A stretch of DNA of 60,000 nt from Acanthaster planci (taxonomy: Eukaryota > Echinodermata > Asteroidea > Valvatida > Acanthasteridae). Below the pieces are notes generated by a model, which searched no databases, had not been told where the DNA came from, and saw nothing but the letters and a program-made list of their open reading frames with translations. The stretch's first letter is position 1. Every line of letters starts with the position of its first letter. Location of the stretch: positions 1,268,434-1,328,433 of the forward strand of contig NW_019091367.1 in assembly GCF_001949145.1 (NCBI RefSeq), written 5' to 3'. The position numbers were made by a program, and so were the translations under genes. Shown one piece after another: positions 24,396-38,483 of this stretch.

Positions 24396-27300
24396 GGACA
24401 TGTTGGGGAGGGGTACCCCTCGGTCTCATTTCTTGCTGGGTATAAACCCCCGAAGTGTTGCTTCTGAATCTGTCTTTGTCTTTGTAACGCGCACCAATGA
24501 AAGCCAAATTACGTTTAGAAAAATGCGATAAGAAGCCGTGGCACCAGACGCTTCTGGATCGCGCATTAAATGATACTTTTGTAAATGGCACCCACCTTCA
24601 GGGGTTAACACTATACTTCCCAAAAGTACAGCCTGTGCTTGAAGCATAGCTGTTTAATTGATTCAAACTAGAGCGATGCCCGTGGTGTCGATTCTGTGCA
24701 AAGAAATGAGCAGGCCTATACCGATGAAGGTCGGGGGTCGACCCTCAGTAACTGCCAGCAGTACTGCCCGATTTACATACGTTTACCGTCGTTTCGGGTT
24801 CTGACTGTAAGGTGAAACGTCTCTTGTGTATCGATATATTTGGCGTTCATGCGTTTGTTTCTGGTCACACGAGCCCAAGGGAGCATGGCGAAGATTGCAG
24901 TAATGTTCATAAAAATAATATCGTGCCTCAGGGAACCTGCGAGCATGTCCCGCAAAATTTACGTCCAAACCTGCAATCTTTGGGCATCTTGGCCCTACAC
25001 CATAATTAAAACAAGGTGTCGTACGCGATGACATTGTAATATTAATGATCAGCGCCTCCTTTTCTCCCGAACATCACACATCCTGACAGGCGATGTCGGA
25101 GGGGATCCACCAGCGTCTTGAGTAGTCACCGAGCCTGACTACATTCTTCATATCACACCAGGTCGGACGGGTCGCTTCTCGGCCCGGGGCACAAATCGGT
25201 GTATGGTGTAAACTGCGCACGGTCCCGTTCCAGTGGAAGCCCCCGCGGAAGACACCTAGTTTAGAGACCCGTATGGAATCGGGACCAAAGATGGGTCAGG
25301 TGTCCCCTGAAGGCAAGGTTTCCGGGGGTATATTGCTTTCTTTCATTACTTCTGATATACTATACTAATCAGAGAAATGGTTTTCCGCAGAATTTCGATT
25401 TATGTTATTGATTTTTAAAACTCGCTCCGGGAGGGGGTTTTCTTTGCGATTATGCGGGTCCTATCATGCCCAACACGCGGGCATACATTTCTGAAATACT
25501 GAAGACGTGCTGCTTCGCGTTGCATTTGCTTTGAATCCAGTCTCTGCATATAAATATTTGGATTATAGTCGGTACAGGAAACTACCCATAGGAAGAGCTC
25601 CATGCAGTCTTCCCTCTCTGCTTTGTCTGAAGTTTATATTTAAAAAAAAATGCTATCAGTGTTACATCTGAACTGCAATGTTACTTACATCACACTAATT
25701 ATATTAGTTTTCCTACTTCGACCCTCGTTTGGAGAGCGACCACGTGTGCTGGAGCTTCTGCTCATGCAAGATGTCAACCCCATACATCATGGCAGTGGTG
25801 ACGGGGGGGAGGCCAATTTCCGGATGTCCGGAAATCGGACACTTTTGATACTTTTATTTCACTTTGGAAGGGATGTCTAGTCTGGAGATAGGCGCATATG
25901 TACAGAAATTCCATCAGTTTATACTTCCAGTAAGCTTGTACCTCATCCCAAGTCATCGTAGGCATTGTTTGCTCTCTGGTGAAAGAGAAACTATAAGAGT
26001 CCAAGCGAAAACAATAAGTTAATTTCAACGTATCAGAATTGTTAAAGTGATGTACGAAAAAGACCCACTCCCATCGTATTGATGCACGACGCTGTCAAAA
26101 TTACTTTGCAGGACTTTCTTTCGTCGGCCCTCTTTCTAATCCCTATACTGACCACTATCATCCGAGACCAAGACAACTATGACCGCCGTACTCGAGCTGT
26201 TGGTATATTCCGAAGCCTGTCAGGTTCCAAGTGTTTGTTCCCCGAACACAACGGCCGTGACATTTAAAAGAGCCCTACTGTTTGTCATGGGAGCCAGCCT
26301 TGTTATCTATCGCCTGTCGACTCTCCATCGTGGTTGATTCCTCGGGCAAGGAAAATGTAAAACAAGGCCTCAAAAGGAACAGCATCCCAAAGGGCTTAAG
26401 GTTAATCAAATTGTCTTACTTAGAATTTGTTCATCTACTCATTGTTAAAGCATTAACACTTTTTTGTATGGCAAGCGAATTACCTATAGACACAGAAATG
26501 ATCGATGATTAAAAAACATCTAAATCTCAGCAACAATCTTGATGATTAAAACTACAAACACAAACACGACACATTCGACAAAAACAACCACATACCAACC
26601 TCACCACTGCAATGCCCACTTATTAACTACAACAGTCCGAATGACCACAATACAAAGCTATGAATCTAACCGTACATAAACCGAGTCATTTCAAAAATCG
26701 GGTTTCATGTAGTTCAAGCCTGGCCCAAACTGTCAAAACCTTTTATTCCGAACGTTATCTGATCCTCATCATCCATATTTTTCAGTGTTGTTTTTTTGTA
26801 CCGTGGCCGAGCGAGCGTGGGCTTCGTGGTGAATCCGGTCGTTGGCAGTTCTGTGGAAGTAGTTGACTCGGAAATGCAACTCGACCTTCTGACACATCAC
26901 ACAGGTCACTCGTGCATGGTCTGTCCCGCTCATGGCTTCAACTGAAATAGAAAGTGTAATCATTTTTGCCTACAGGACGGATGTAGGAAAAAGCCATGCA
27001 CGTGCGTCGAAATAGGACGCTCTGCTGCATGACTACACTAGCACCGTAGCTGATGAGATCGTAAACGGATGTTGGATACTGTTTATTCCTAGGGTAATCG
27101 GAGATGGCAGAGTGTCAACATAATTGTAAGTATTTCAGCATTATCATTTGGAGATTGCAATGCATTTGCAGCTAGTTATAATAAACTGAATAATAACTTA
27201 GGTATGCTGCTAGCATTAAAATGGCTGAGTAATTCGACTTGCTAATCTGGCAAAACTATGCCTTTATACCAAACCAAAAATGAGAAACTAAGTCTTTCTC

Positions 27301-28244
27301 AGCTACAGTAATCGTGGACCGCATTCACGGGGAAGCATTAAATATAAAAATCGCAAACTTTAAATTGTTCTTAACAAAAACCTGACATGGATTTGTATTA
27401 AACTTTTACTTTGCAGCTGTTTTTTTTACTCTCAGGTTCCTAGAAAGAAAGTTTTACCTCACTTTCAATTCCAGATTGCCTACACAATGTTATGAATACA
27501 GTCCAGTAGACCTTATTTATCACTGCCATATCTTGCAAGCAAACATCAAGACAACAGGTACACAAAACTGTCCGCTTGTTTATGGAAGATTAGAACCATT
27601 CCAGGAAATGAAATAACACTAGTTATTGTCATCAGCAGTACGTAATAATCGAGCAGCGGACATTCTGACAACGCTGTTGGCAAAAAAACCCACCAAAGGA
27701 ACAGACGGAAACTATTTAGGTTTTATAATAACGATTACTGAAATAGGTCTGTCATTTCTTACTTTGTTCATAATAAATACCTGTACTGTTGAACTGATGA
27801 ACGAAACTTAACACTTCAAGGACCGGTATTTCACCCCCCCCCAACATAGTCACATTATTGTTGAACAATTTTGATGTATATATTTGTATAAACAGCGAAC
27901 GTTTACTCGCCATCGATTTGGCTAAACTGAGCCATGTGTTGTACAATAACAACCTCCATCACGTGGTCCTGTATGACATTTGATTTATACAAATTGTAGA
28001 TATAGAAACTAAAACGAGTGGAGAAATAAGCAAGAATGTATATTCATCAAAGCGCGAGACATAAGGAAAAACGCTTGGTGTATAGAGCTACTGTTGCGAG
28101 ACATATATTTAACTTATTTGCCAGAAGCTGTTTTGATGACGAGCCCCTGCTACAAATCTAAACTGATCTTTTTTTTTTACTGATAGTGAAGTTTAGTTGA
28201 TGAGAAACTTTCACTGAAACTCCAATTCAAGTGTCTCCCTTTTA

Positions 28245-28285
28245 TTTTAGAAGTTTTATAATCATCTTTCCTGGTGAATTCTACC
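28245..28285 (+). repeat. 41 bp exact direct repeat, copy 2
   Basis: The second copy of the 23804-23844 segment, 4.4 kb downstream in the same orientation. No longer repeat surrounds it. Confidence 0.92.
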
Positions 28286-30034
28286 GATGTTTGTCAGTTG
28301 GTGGCCCGTCTCCGTTTACAGAGATCACTCTGCCCTTTATGTCCCCTCAGAAAACGAAAGATGAACTGTGATCCAGGAAACTGAATTATACTATTTCTAT
28401 AGGCCGATCGTTATCTGGTGCAACCCTAATGGTCGACGAGGAGCCCCGTGAGGACAATACCTTCATTCCGCGGCCTGTTTGCACCGTCCTACCGGCCGTC
28501 CATTCGATCCCACTTCCCGCCCGGTGGCGGTTTGGTAGGGTTGTTGGTGGTGGGAAGTGCGATGCTAATTTCGGCGAACCGCGAGTGATTGAAATTTCCT
28601 GGCTAACTAGCGCCGACATTTTTTTTTTGCATGACCTCGAGGCTGAAGTTCTTGGATACATAATATAGAAAGCCGAAATTTAACCGAACGCTGTGTTAAA
28701 CACACACAACCAGCGGAAGTTCTGATTTTTATCAGGTGTATTTAGAACGAGTGTAATATTTTACCCGGGAATCCTCGCAGTTCATATCAATGTCACCTGT
28801 CATATACATTTTCCACAATGATGTCATATGACATCCTCAACATTTATCGTTTGCTCCAGTCCTTTCGCTGGGCCTCTTGACATAGTAATTGTCGTTGTCA
28901 TTATTACCGCGATCACCATGCCACAGGTTGACCCCAAGCATGGTCTGAGGGCCTCTGCCGGTTCGTTTATTTGAAGTCGGAATTTTGCTCAGGAAAGAAA
29001 AATCATAAAACTAGCGTAGCGAATGTAAGAACGAGAAGGAAGTATTCAAGATAGGTGGATAGTCAGTAGTTTTAGCAAGAATGCTCAATCGTTTGAAAAG
29101 TTATTCAGAAGGGTATGATCGATTCAGTAAGGGTATTACGAAGTGTGCGACATAAAAATGTGACATGGCAAGTGAGCGACGTTCAAAAGAAATATCACTA
29201 TCGTAGGTTACGTCAAGTTAAAATAAAGAATGCTAGCTAAAAATATATAAAACAACACAAAACACACATAATTACATTGCTGTTCAATGTAAAAAGTGGC
29301 ATACATGGCGAGAAGTGTAAATAAAATATCAGGGATTACATATATCCCGCCGAGTGTGAAAATATCAAATTATCAGTGGGCGGGACAAATCCTGATGCCG
29401 CCACATTCATCAATAACAAACAAGGGGAAACATGATAAGATATATCGGCTTACCTGTATCGACAAAGCACGTGACAAGATGGTGCGAGAGGTTAGGAACG
29501 CGACAGAAAGTCGATTTAAGGAGTTGGCTCTCGTTCCTAACTGAACTACAAAAAGTGCAAGGGGCACTCTAGGATGACACTTGCACCATGGTCTCCTTTG
29601 CTTCTGAAGACATGGGGTGGGGGCAGGGGGTTAAGTAGCCCTACCGATTACAGGCTCATACAGGTACTGGTGGAAACTTGTGATTGGTCAAACAATGGGG
29701 TAATTACGGGGATAACCAATCAAAAAGTGGACGGTGGACAACATTCCAAAGGGAGAACGTGGACAACTAGGGACTGACCAGTCTGGTCCTAGTCTTGGGC
29801 CATGTCGTCCAGCGTGATCATGCTTCTCCCCAGTTACAGACAGAAACTGCTAGCCTGGCATTCCTTGGGTTGTATCCGAGGAACTTTGTCCTTGAAGAAA
29901 CTTGGTTTTACCATGGGAAGTCAAACCCCCCCCAAAAAAATTTATCGGACCAAAAAATGCTATACATTTTTTTCAAACTTACACAGGGTGCAAAACCATA
30001 ATTGTGATCTTCACTAAATAGCTGTCATTGCCAT

Positions 30035-30190
30035 CACCACAATATGACACCCATAATCACAACATCATCATCACAACATCATCATCACCAAGTCACCCTT
30101 CGCCCTTTCAGCATTACCACCAAGTTAGTGTCACCACCAATACCTATGTTACCACCATCGGTCATCACCACCTTCATCACAACCATCGCC
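30035..30190. repeat. CAT/CAC-rich simple repeat
   Basis: Imperfect trinucleotide sequence built from ATC, CAC and AAC units, e.g. AACATCATCATCACAACATC around 30060-30087 and CACCACCAA further on. The His/Thr-rich frames across it are repeat artefacts. Confidence 0.8.
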
Positions 30191-32190
30191 TACACCATAT
30201 TCCATACAAAAACTACCTTCATTACCCCTTCAGTCCAGTGACCGAACCATACTTGGAAGCGTGCGGCTCAGATCCTTGTACAAATTAAGCGTACACCTTG
30301 ACTTGACCGACAGGTTTAATCATGTCTCCAAACTGCACCTCAGTTTGCATTCGTTTCCACTATAAACTTGTCATGTTTGGAAATATAAAATTCCGCAATA
30401 AATTCTCAGAGGGTTGACTTATAATCGATAGAATTATCTGACCGTCCGTTGGCTTTAGACGCGCGGGGGCTATCCAGCCAGACGGCCGAGGGATGAAGGC
30501 AATTTCCTCTGCCGATATTCCTACCAGACGCCAGCCGACCCCGGGCGTAAGCTTATATGTTTAATTCTTATATTAATCTTGACAAGGAGATGATTGGACA
30601 CCGAAATAGGTGAAAATTTTCTCACATATCTGGCAGGACCGTCTCCAACGAGAACTGACAAGTCCTCGGGCGGTGCGCAGATTATCACCGTGGGTGGACG
30701 CCGGCACGGAAACAAGGATAAGGGTCGGTCCCACGCGACGGACCATATAGTGAAGCGTAACTACGGACCCCTAACACTGCAGGACATTCCGTATAACCAA
30801 GCCAAGCCGACTCAACTTGCCTAGAATGAACGACAATTCTGCCAATGTATATAGATATATTCACACACGATGGTTCCCCTTCATTGTTGTACCGGGGAGC
30901 AATCGTCATTGCCCCGGCACCGTATGTCTTTTAATTCTGCACGATTCATCAGTCATCCTTTGTGTCCACAGTTCAGTCACAGACTTTTGCTTGCTTGAAT
31001 TTTATTTGTAGTTCAAAAGTTAGAAATAACTCGTATATTATCCCACATGAAGATTTACCCGAAGACAATATTTGTGTCCACCTGGTTATATCACGTGTCA
31101 TGCGTGGAAGTATCAAAATAGTTCAAATTGATAGCCTTATGTTGACCCTACCTCACCAAACCACTACAAACCTTATTCAATAATCCCCCTTGTGACTTCG
31201 GGCTTATACCACGCCTCATTCTTCCATAGAGAGTCACTGGTTCTTCCCTCATAACATATATATTTTTTACACTTGAAGGGGATTCCTGTCCCTTTGTTGG
31301 TGCAATCAGAAGTTAAATGTTCAAATTAAATTGCAATAATTGATACCAAAACACCAAATAAGTTTTTAAAATATACAATACATTAAGACATTGTTCCGTT
31401 ATAAATAAAACAGTTAAAGCAGTTTACGTAAACTGAATTGCTATAATTGTCTGTCTAAACACATAAATGCTGTAGTTTTGAATTATACAATGCACCAAAA
31501 CTTGGTCTGTTTAAATAAAAGATCATTAATTTGTGATACAATAAGATCCTCGCGTAGTCGAAAAACGATTTGCTTCTGTATCCTAAGCAAAATCCATTTT
31601 TTATAAAGCAAAGCAAACCACATCACTTTGATATATTTCCATTTGATTCATTTGCTGTGTGTTTTTAAAATTCAGAATTCAAAAACATTTCCCATGAATA
31701 AATATTACCAAGTGTTGAGTTTGAGGAGTTGGAGGAGAAGTCACTGTCCAGTTGATGCAAATCGCGTGGATAATGAAGACCACCGATCGGCCTCGCGTGT
31801 AGGTAGAGCAAAACAGCAAGATTGCAATGGATTTGGGTGCGCCTATATAATACCGTCCCGTGGGTACTCTGACTCGTTAGATGTTTGGGACCATGCTCTC
31901 CCTGTGCCCTCCCCTCCTGGACATGAATGAGACACAGGCGACTCACAATATTTACTCTCAGTACACATGTGCAGTGTAACTATGTCTACATTTCCTATTT
32001 CCGGTTTCTACGTTTTTCTTGATATTTGCCCACACTCTCTACGAATGTCCTATCCCAACAGGAAGTCGGGGTAAATGGATTGAAGACCTTCGAAACGAAA
32101 GTCGATTGCATTTCCAAAACGTCAACATTTTCACATGTTCCTCGTACAGATGCATTTATCAGTTGCTGTTTTTAGCACATAAAATAATGT

Positions 32191-32250
32191 TGTCACGTGA
32201 TGCCACGCGAATTCACGTGAAGGTGAATTCACGAATAGGCCCACGTGCCA
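32191..32250. promoter_or_regulatory. Cluster of three CACGTG E-boxes
   Basis: CACGTG occurs at 32194-32199, 32214-32219 (inside TTCACGTGAA) and 32242-32247. A TTCACG also lies between the second and third. Such sites bind Myc/Max, USF or CLOCK-type bHLH factors. No adjacent gene is visible to assign them to. Confidence 0.35.
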
Positions 32251-35200
32251 AACAAATACGTCCAGAGACACACGTATTTGGTTTCTTCAAGGACTTTTTT
32301 AAACCTGTTCATTTCTGCTGGAAACGCTGACTTTTTGAGAGGTTGAAGGGAAGGTAATTTTTTTTTATTTCATTAAAACCCTGGTAAGTTCATTGGGGAT
32401 TCTAGAATTTTTGAGCTCATGTAATTGTGTTACAAAGGATTACATAATCATCACAGAGTCAACTTACAAGGTTGGGTGAAACCTCCATGACCAAGGATAA
32501 CTGAATGCCCTTCATTATTATCACAGTTCATTTGAAGATAAGGCGACTTGATCTGAGACTACATGAGGGGTCTCTTTTACTAACACTTGACTTTACCGTG
32601 ACGAATTCATTACACTCGAACTCAGAAAGCATGTCGTCCTTGTATTTCAAGTTGGTTCAATCCCATCGACTGGTAACCTATCAAGTATTTATTATGTTCT
32701 CATACCAAACATGCTGGCATTAAGTTATTGCCAAGTCAAGGCTCATGATAAATGATTCCTAGGCCCGCTTGGTACCGAAGCACCAAATGCCATCGTGGCC
32801 GTGATGGCACCAATCGTCGATCGAAAATAGAATGACAGCCTCAAATGGGCTAATAACAATTAAGTTGTGGAAACTGAGCAATGTTTCTTTGAATAAATGG
32901 AACCATAAGAGTGAAGGACAATCACGGGTGCATCGGAACGGTGGTTGAAATAAAAACTCAAACAAAACAACACCAATTAAATAAACAGAACCAAGGAAAA
33001 CCTAAACCTCCCCCACCCCACCCCAAAATTCAAAACAAGTAACCCACAGAGATTCATTATTCAGTCCCGGCGAATCTGTTTATGTTGAAACAGGTCTCTC
33101 CCTTAAGTCTACGAATTTTACCTCAGGAGTGTGCGACAGTTCCGAAAATAATGTTGTGGCTCAGATGCCAAACTGGTCCAAACATTTCACGTCAGTCACT
33201 ATCCGTGCAGCGGCTGTTGTGTGTTGGCAGACAGGCTAGCATTAGCTCATTCATAATTCATAGTTTTTCTCCTACAGGTTGATATGCAGTACATCGGTCT
33301 CCTATCCTGCGTGCTTCTCTGCTCTCCTAAATCCACGTCTCGCAGTTGGTTGGATTGGATGCTGACAGCCCCGTGAAGGTGCGCACGGTACCGCGCATGC
33401 GATTGCGCAGCCCTGCCTTTCACTGCAGCTTGCATGCAGCCAAAGCAGCAGCCAGACACCAGCGATCAATGTACGGACCGTGGCCAACGCCAACCGAGAA
33501 TGATTACCGCAGACCGCGGCGTGCGTACCTCGCGGATCGCACTGGATCTTTCGTCTCCGTGTGGAATTTATGAGGAAGTCCAATTTTTTTTTTCGGATCG
33601 GCACTGCGTAACTATTTCTGACAGTGGTTCGTGATTTCTTCCGTGGAGTTTTAACCGTTCGCGGGAGGTGACGATTGATTGATGGTGCTATATTCTCCAG
33701 GAATACTTTCGGACAGGAGGTAAGCAAAGTAATGAAGTTATGAACGCTCTCGGAATGATCTTCCGGTAGCCCAAGTACCAAAAAACCAAGTATGTGATTA
33801 TTTGCAACATCCACTGCTTTCTGAACTCACGAGTCACCTATTCACGTTGTCTTTCCGTTCCACTGAAAACAAGTGCGCCGTGTTACTTTCTGTCAATGAT
33901 ATTGCCCACTAGGATGACAAGCATGTTTTGCATCCATTTCATACAACCCAAAACCTCCAAAATTCCTCACATCTCTTTAAATTTCTGCAAAACGAAAGAC
34001 TACAGGCTACCACGTGAGTTTACTTTATCACCGAGTGTCTAATGCATGGACATGCGAGTGATTCTGTACAGGCAATGGATTCTATTCGTTTGCCACTCAT
34101 CGGATAACCATCGCTCAAATATTGAACGTCATTTTCAGAAGCAAACGCTGCGTGTCCTTGCCATGACAAATAAAATGCACGCTTTTACTTTTTCCAAGGG
34201 ACTGAGCGATGGCCGACTTACAACTTTTATGCTTGACGTTTGGATTCATTTTTACGAATAAAATTCGATGGAAAGCTGTGCTTTTCTCACCCATCACTGT
34301 TACGGCTGCAAGCCGGACCGCCAAACACACTGTGCCAGACTGGGTGTGTATACACAATGCATGAAATGGGGGAAAAAAGGAAGAAGGTGCACTGCCAATA
34401 TCTTTTTGTGAAAACGGTAATGAATTATTTTGTTGCTGGTCGAAGTTTTTACAGAAAATTTAACTCTGCAAAATAAATGTGTCCGTAAAGGTAACAGATT
34501 GTACAACGGACAGGCTCATGAATTTTGGAGGCATTTTTCTTTGCATGCATTAATGTACGTCGACTTGTAAATAGTAATGCGTGAACCAATTACACGATCA
34601 TTGGTCCATCACAAACACCATGCGTAAAGGTCATTGTTTACAGTTTGGGTGCAATCTGTTGTAAGATGCCTTTGCTTTGAAACCTACACCTGATTTGCTT
34701 GTTTAATTGTTAAAATGAATCATTGAAAGACGGCGTTACGAAGAAAAATTATAAACATCGGACACTCGTTTCCTTCGACCTTAGGTTGACGAATGGGCAC
34801 AAAACGCTAGAGCATCGCTCTTTATTTACGTCTGCTAGTTTACCGTGAAATTGGCAATCACGTAGGGACTGAAAAAAATTGTTTTGAATAAAACCAGAGA
34901 GTAATGAGCAAGCCTATGGGGACTGACGTAATGTCAGCGCGGTTTATGTACAGCAGCGCGCGGTCATACAATGGTTTCCATGGTACCTATTGTACACCAA
35001 ATCACATCTGAATACCTGTGATGCGCATGAAAATGAATTTTGTGCTTATATTTCTGTCGCGTGCTTTCAATGCTCAATATTAAGAGAGATGTAAAGTGTG
35101 TAGCATTATTTCCCCCAGTAGGCATAGATTGTCATTCTTGATTGACGTTTTGTTTGGTTTGGTCTTATATGTTTTAAACATATTACTGAGATACGTGTAG

Positions 35201-35970
35201 GCCTATTGTTCTGAAAAAGGCCAAAATAATACTGCTTGCCAATTTGAAAACGGGACAAATAAAGGCTAAACAAATTGAAAACAGGAATAACAAGTAATAC
35301 GTTATATATTTGCGTTTAGTTTCCGATTGAATTAATGGGCATCAAGCTTTTGAAAGTGATTTTGTGAGTGAACACATTGTAATCGGCGAGTTAGACCAGC
35401 AATTCTGAATGGCTTCCCCGTGTGTTACCCTAGAAACTGCGTAAACCAATAAACAGCTTAAGTTTGCCAAAGAAAGTGGAACATTGCCATGGTATGTTTG
35501 TTTGGGTTCCTGACATCATTATTCCCACGTCCGTCCTCACTGAGGTCATTTGGTCAATCCAATTAACGTCTCTCACTCGAAATCACAGACACCACTTGTC
35601 TGGATCAACTGCAGATCCCGCGTCAAGGCTCCCGCCCTCTGTGGTCACACTGTCCCGTTTTCAGGTTGAGGTGAACAACCTGCAATTCCAAAAAAAAAAA
35701 TATCGATCCTCTAATCGGCCGTATAATCACATGTTCATAAGCATTCGCGCATGCTTTGGTTATTCTACAATGGAAGGTCTGGTCCCACAATTATCCTTTT
35801 TGAAGGGTTGCCTACCTCACTGTTTGACCTTCTGGCACCACTCTGGGATTGTGCCAACGGAGAGTGATTGTTCTCTATTAGAGACAAAACGGTTTGTTTC
35901 TGCAAGATTCTCAGGAATGTAACCTTTGGGATGTGCCATCTGTTCTTGTCTCATGTTTCCCGACTTCGTA

Positions 35971-35993
35971 ACTGATGTGGTCTCCACATCAGT
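35971..35993. repeat. Perfect 10 bp hairpin
   Basis: ACTGATGTGG, loop TCT, CCACATCAGT. There is no T-run, so it is not terminator-like. It is too short for a microRNA precursor. Confidence 0.85.
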
Positions 35994-36949
35994 AAACTGT
36001 CTTTTCCAATACATCGTAATGACACAACGCCTACACTTTGTTCACATTCCTCTTTGAAACATTAGTTGGCCCACGTTGTCAAGTTTGCAGAGATTTGGTG
36101 AAGAATTTTGTGAAGAGAGTGCACCTTGATATAATGGTTGAAACCCTCATACGAATAGGAAGGCAAACTGATATATCAATAAAACAAGAAGTAGTCAATG
36201 ATACCAGTCAGGGGTTCCAGACGAAAAGGCCGACAATTTATGATCTAGGCCTATACCTTATACCCCATCTACATTCCCTCGGAGCCTTCACGGCTGATTC
36301 GATTTCGTAATAGTTGCCAAAGCAGTGTGAAACGTTTAGTATGTCTTACGGCCGACTGAATATATACAATGAAGGACATTGTCTGCAAGGTACTTTTGTC
36401 AGTGTGTAGTAAATGGTACAAGATTTATAAGACATAGGTAAGCCTTTAGGGGGAACGTTTAAACTCTAAATAGACATTTTGGCGTTTGACCTCACAGACC
36501 AACCGTGCCCCCATTTTGAATCAATAATGAACTTTTGGCCGATGGAGCCCAGTGGGTTATACCAGCTCTGTACCTGTTGGCCTATATGCGTAATTATTAA
36601 GGGCGTGGTGGCATATAGCTGATGACACTGTAACATGTAAAACGTTGGTACAATTTTCTGTCGTCCATCCACAAGTCTCGATAATTATCAAACACAACGA
36701 GAAAAATACATTCAAAATTGGGACAAGGATATTTTTACGCATACAGTGATCAGTGGTTGAGAACCATCTTTTTCATATTATTTCCTTTTCTTTTGAACAT
36801 TCTCTCATAAAATACGCCCCCAGAAAAAGGAAGCAGGATGTAGGTAAAGTGTACAAATTACGGTGTTCAACATTAAAGTAAAATGTGGCGAAGGAATATC
36901 AGTGGTCAATGATTGGTAGTTACCACTTGCATTATAAACTGTAAAGACC

Positions 36950-37205
36950 ACACTTAGAGTTTAAACACATTTCTGAACACATTTGTGTACCTTTTTTTTT
37001 AAATGTTTAACCGCGACATGTTCAGTGTTATGCGTTTAGGAATGTGTTGAAACGCTAAGCGGATTTCCACTGCAAAAGCTAAACATGTACCACGGAAAAA
37101 GGGTTTAGCGCTTAAACACATCCCTAAACACATGTTAATAAACATGTCATGGGTTGAACGTGTGGGAAAGTGGGTAAGAAAAGTATTTAAACTCTAAATG
37201 TTGTT
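36950..37205. mobile_element. Foldback (long inverted repeat) element
   Basis: The left arm reads outside-in TTAGAGTTTAAACACATTTCT, then GTTTAACCGCGACATGTT, then GCGTTTAGGAATGTGTT. The right arm read from its outer end gives TTAGAGTTTAAATACTTTTC, then GTTCAACCCATGACATGTTT, then GTGTTTAGGGATGTGTTTAA. The arms are imperfect and about 110 bp long, with a short centre at about 37065-37105. It is non-coding and probably a palindromic MITE. Confidence 0.75.
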
Positions 37206-38235
37206 TTTCAAGTGTAAAGTAGACTAAATACTTAGTGCAGAATGATTTGTGATTTGATTTGACTAAAACAACGACTCTGAAGGCTTTGATGATGTAGAAG
37301 CCTAAAACCTAGTGTCTGATGTACAGCCAAACCCAGAGAACCACTTGCTGGAAAATGATCCCGACAACTATTTGTATCTTCATTTTGAGCGATCGAAATG
37401 ATTTTAATTAACTCAACTAAAACTCCTCAAATCTGGTGCAGGGAGGAACCATAATTTCTCTTTTGGCATTCGGGATTCGTTGAGGGATTTCCCAAATTGA
37501 ACAAGCTCTCGAGTTGCTGAGTAAATAAAAACATAATCTTGGTCCAGAGTTGTGGCACTCTGGGACTGACTGTAGCGCAAGGGGATGGACCGTCAGATTG
37601 CGACGTGATCCTGCCAAGTCGTTGAAAGTGCAACCGGGTGAGAGGGTTGAAAGGGCCATGCCACCCCTAGTGTATTGGCTTTTCTGACGAGCCAAGCTGC
37701 ATTCTAGGCGGAATACCATATTATCTGCCACCCTAGGCCTGCTTTTTATCCCCCAAGTACACACAATGATTTCTGTAGTTAGAGATCTATCCTTTTTATG
37801 GGGATTAAGGGAGGCGTGGGCAGGGCCTATACCGACCGTAAACCCCTGGCGATCTGTTGGGGAGGGGGGCGTACTTGAGCCCCCCAACGGGCCGTATAGC
37901 ACAACTGACGATGCGCTCAGCGCAGTATTTTTTCATGAGATCGAATGATCTCACGCAATAAATCCCCCTCGAAGCCCTTCAGTCCACGGTGTAGTCTCCA
38001 GTGATCTACACGGAGTTCCCTGGACAGCTCAGCTTAACAAGCCGTAACACTGGGGCATGGGAAGATTAGTTGAAAAGGGCAATCACCGCCTCTACTTTTC
38101 TTGAGGTTCAGGACATAGTCAGAGCCTGAGACCATTGGGGGCTTATGTCAAATGAGCTGGTTTGGTTTTTTTTCACTTGTTTTTCTCCTACATCCTGTTT
38201 GATCATTTAGAGTTCCATGAGTAAACACAGAATGC

Positions 38236-38483
38236 TGGGTAATTCTTGAAATTAGGGGTCCAAAAGTGTGACATTTTTGTGTCCCTGTTACGTCTGACCT
38301 TTGTTATAAGACATAGAAACCTCACCGGAACGGATTTCAAACTATAACTATTTGTTTGGCAGGTAATTTGCATTTATTCACCACCCTTGGAAATTAGAGA
38401 ATATGTTCTAACTTCAAGATCATATGCAGGCACACGAAAAACAAGGACCCCTGAATTCTGGAATCATCCTGCTATAGATGCAA
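38236..38483 (+). repeat. ~250 bp dispersed repeat, copy 2
   Basis: Partner of 4588-4839, in the same orientation and full length by eye. It has a small insertion before GGCAGGTAATTTGCATT relative to copy 1. Confidence 0.75.

Larger units (their letters stand above)
24396..36949. other. Non-coding stretch, no gene seen
   Basis: Contains the second 41 bp repeat, the CAT/CAC simple repeat and the E-box cluster. The longest frame (170 aa, minus, 33302-33814) has basic, Arg-rich, irregular composition and no motif. No exon with homology I recognise. Confidence 0.5.

Noticed and set aside
24104-24591. Frames of 79-147 codons around 24.2-24.5 kb
   Set aside because: They run through the N gap; most of their length is undetermined residues.
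33302-33814. 170-codon minus-strand frame
   Set aside because: No family motif, irregular basic composition, no splice or start context and only one long frame. Consistent with chance in GC-richer DNA.
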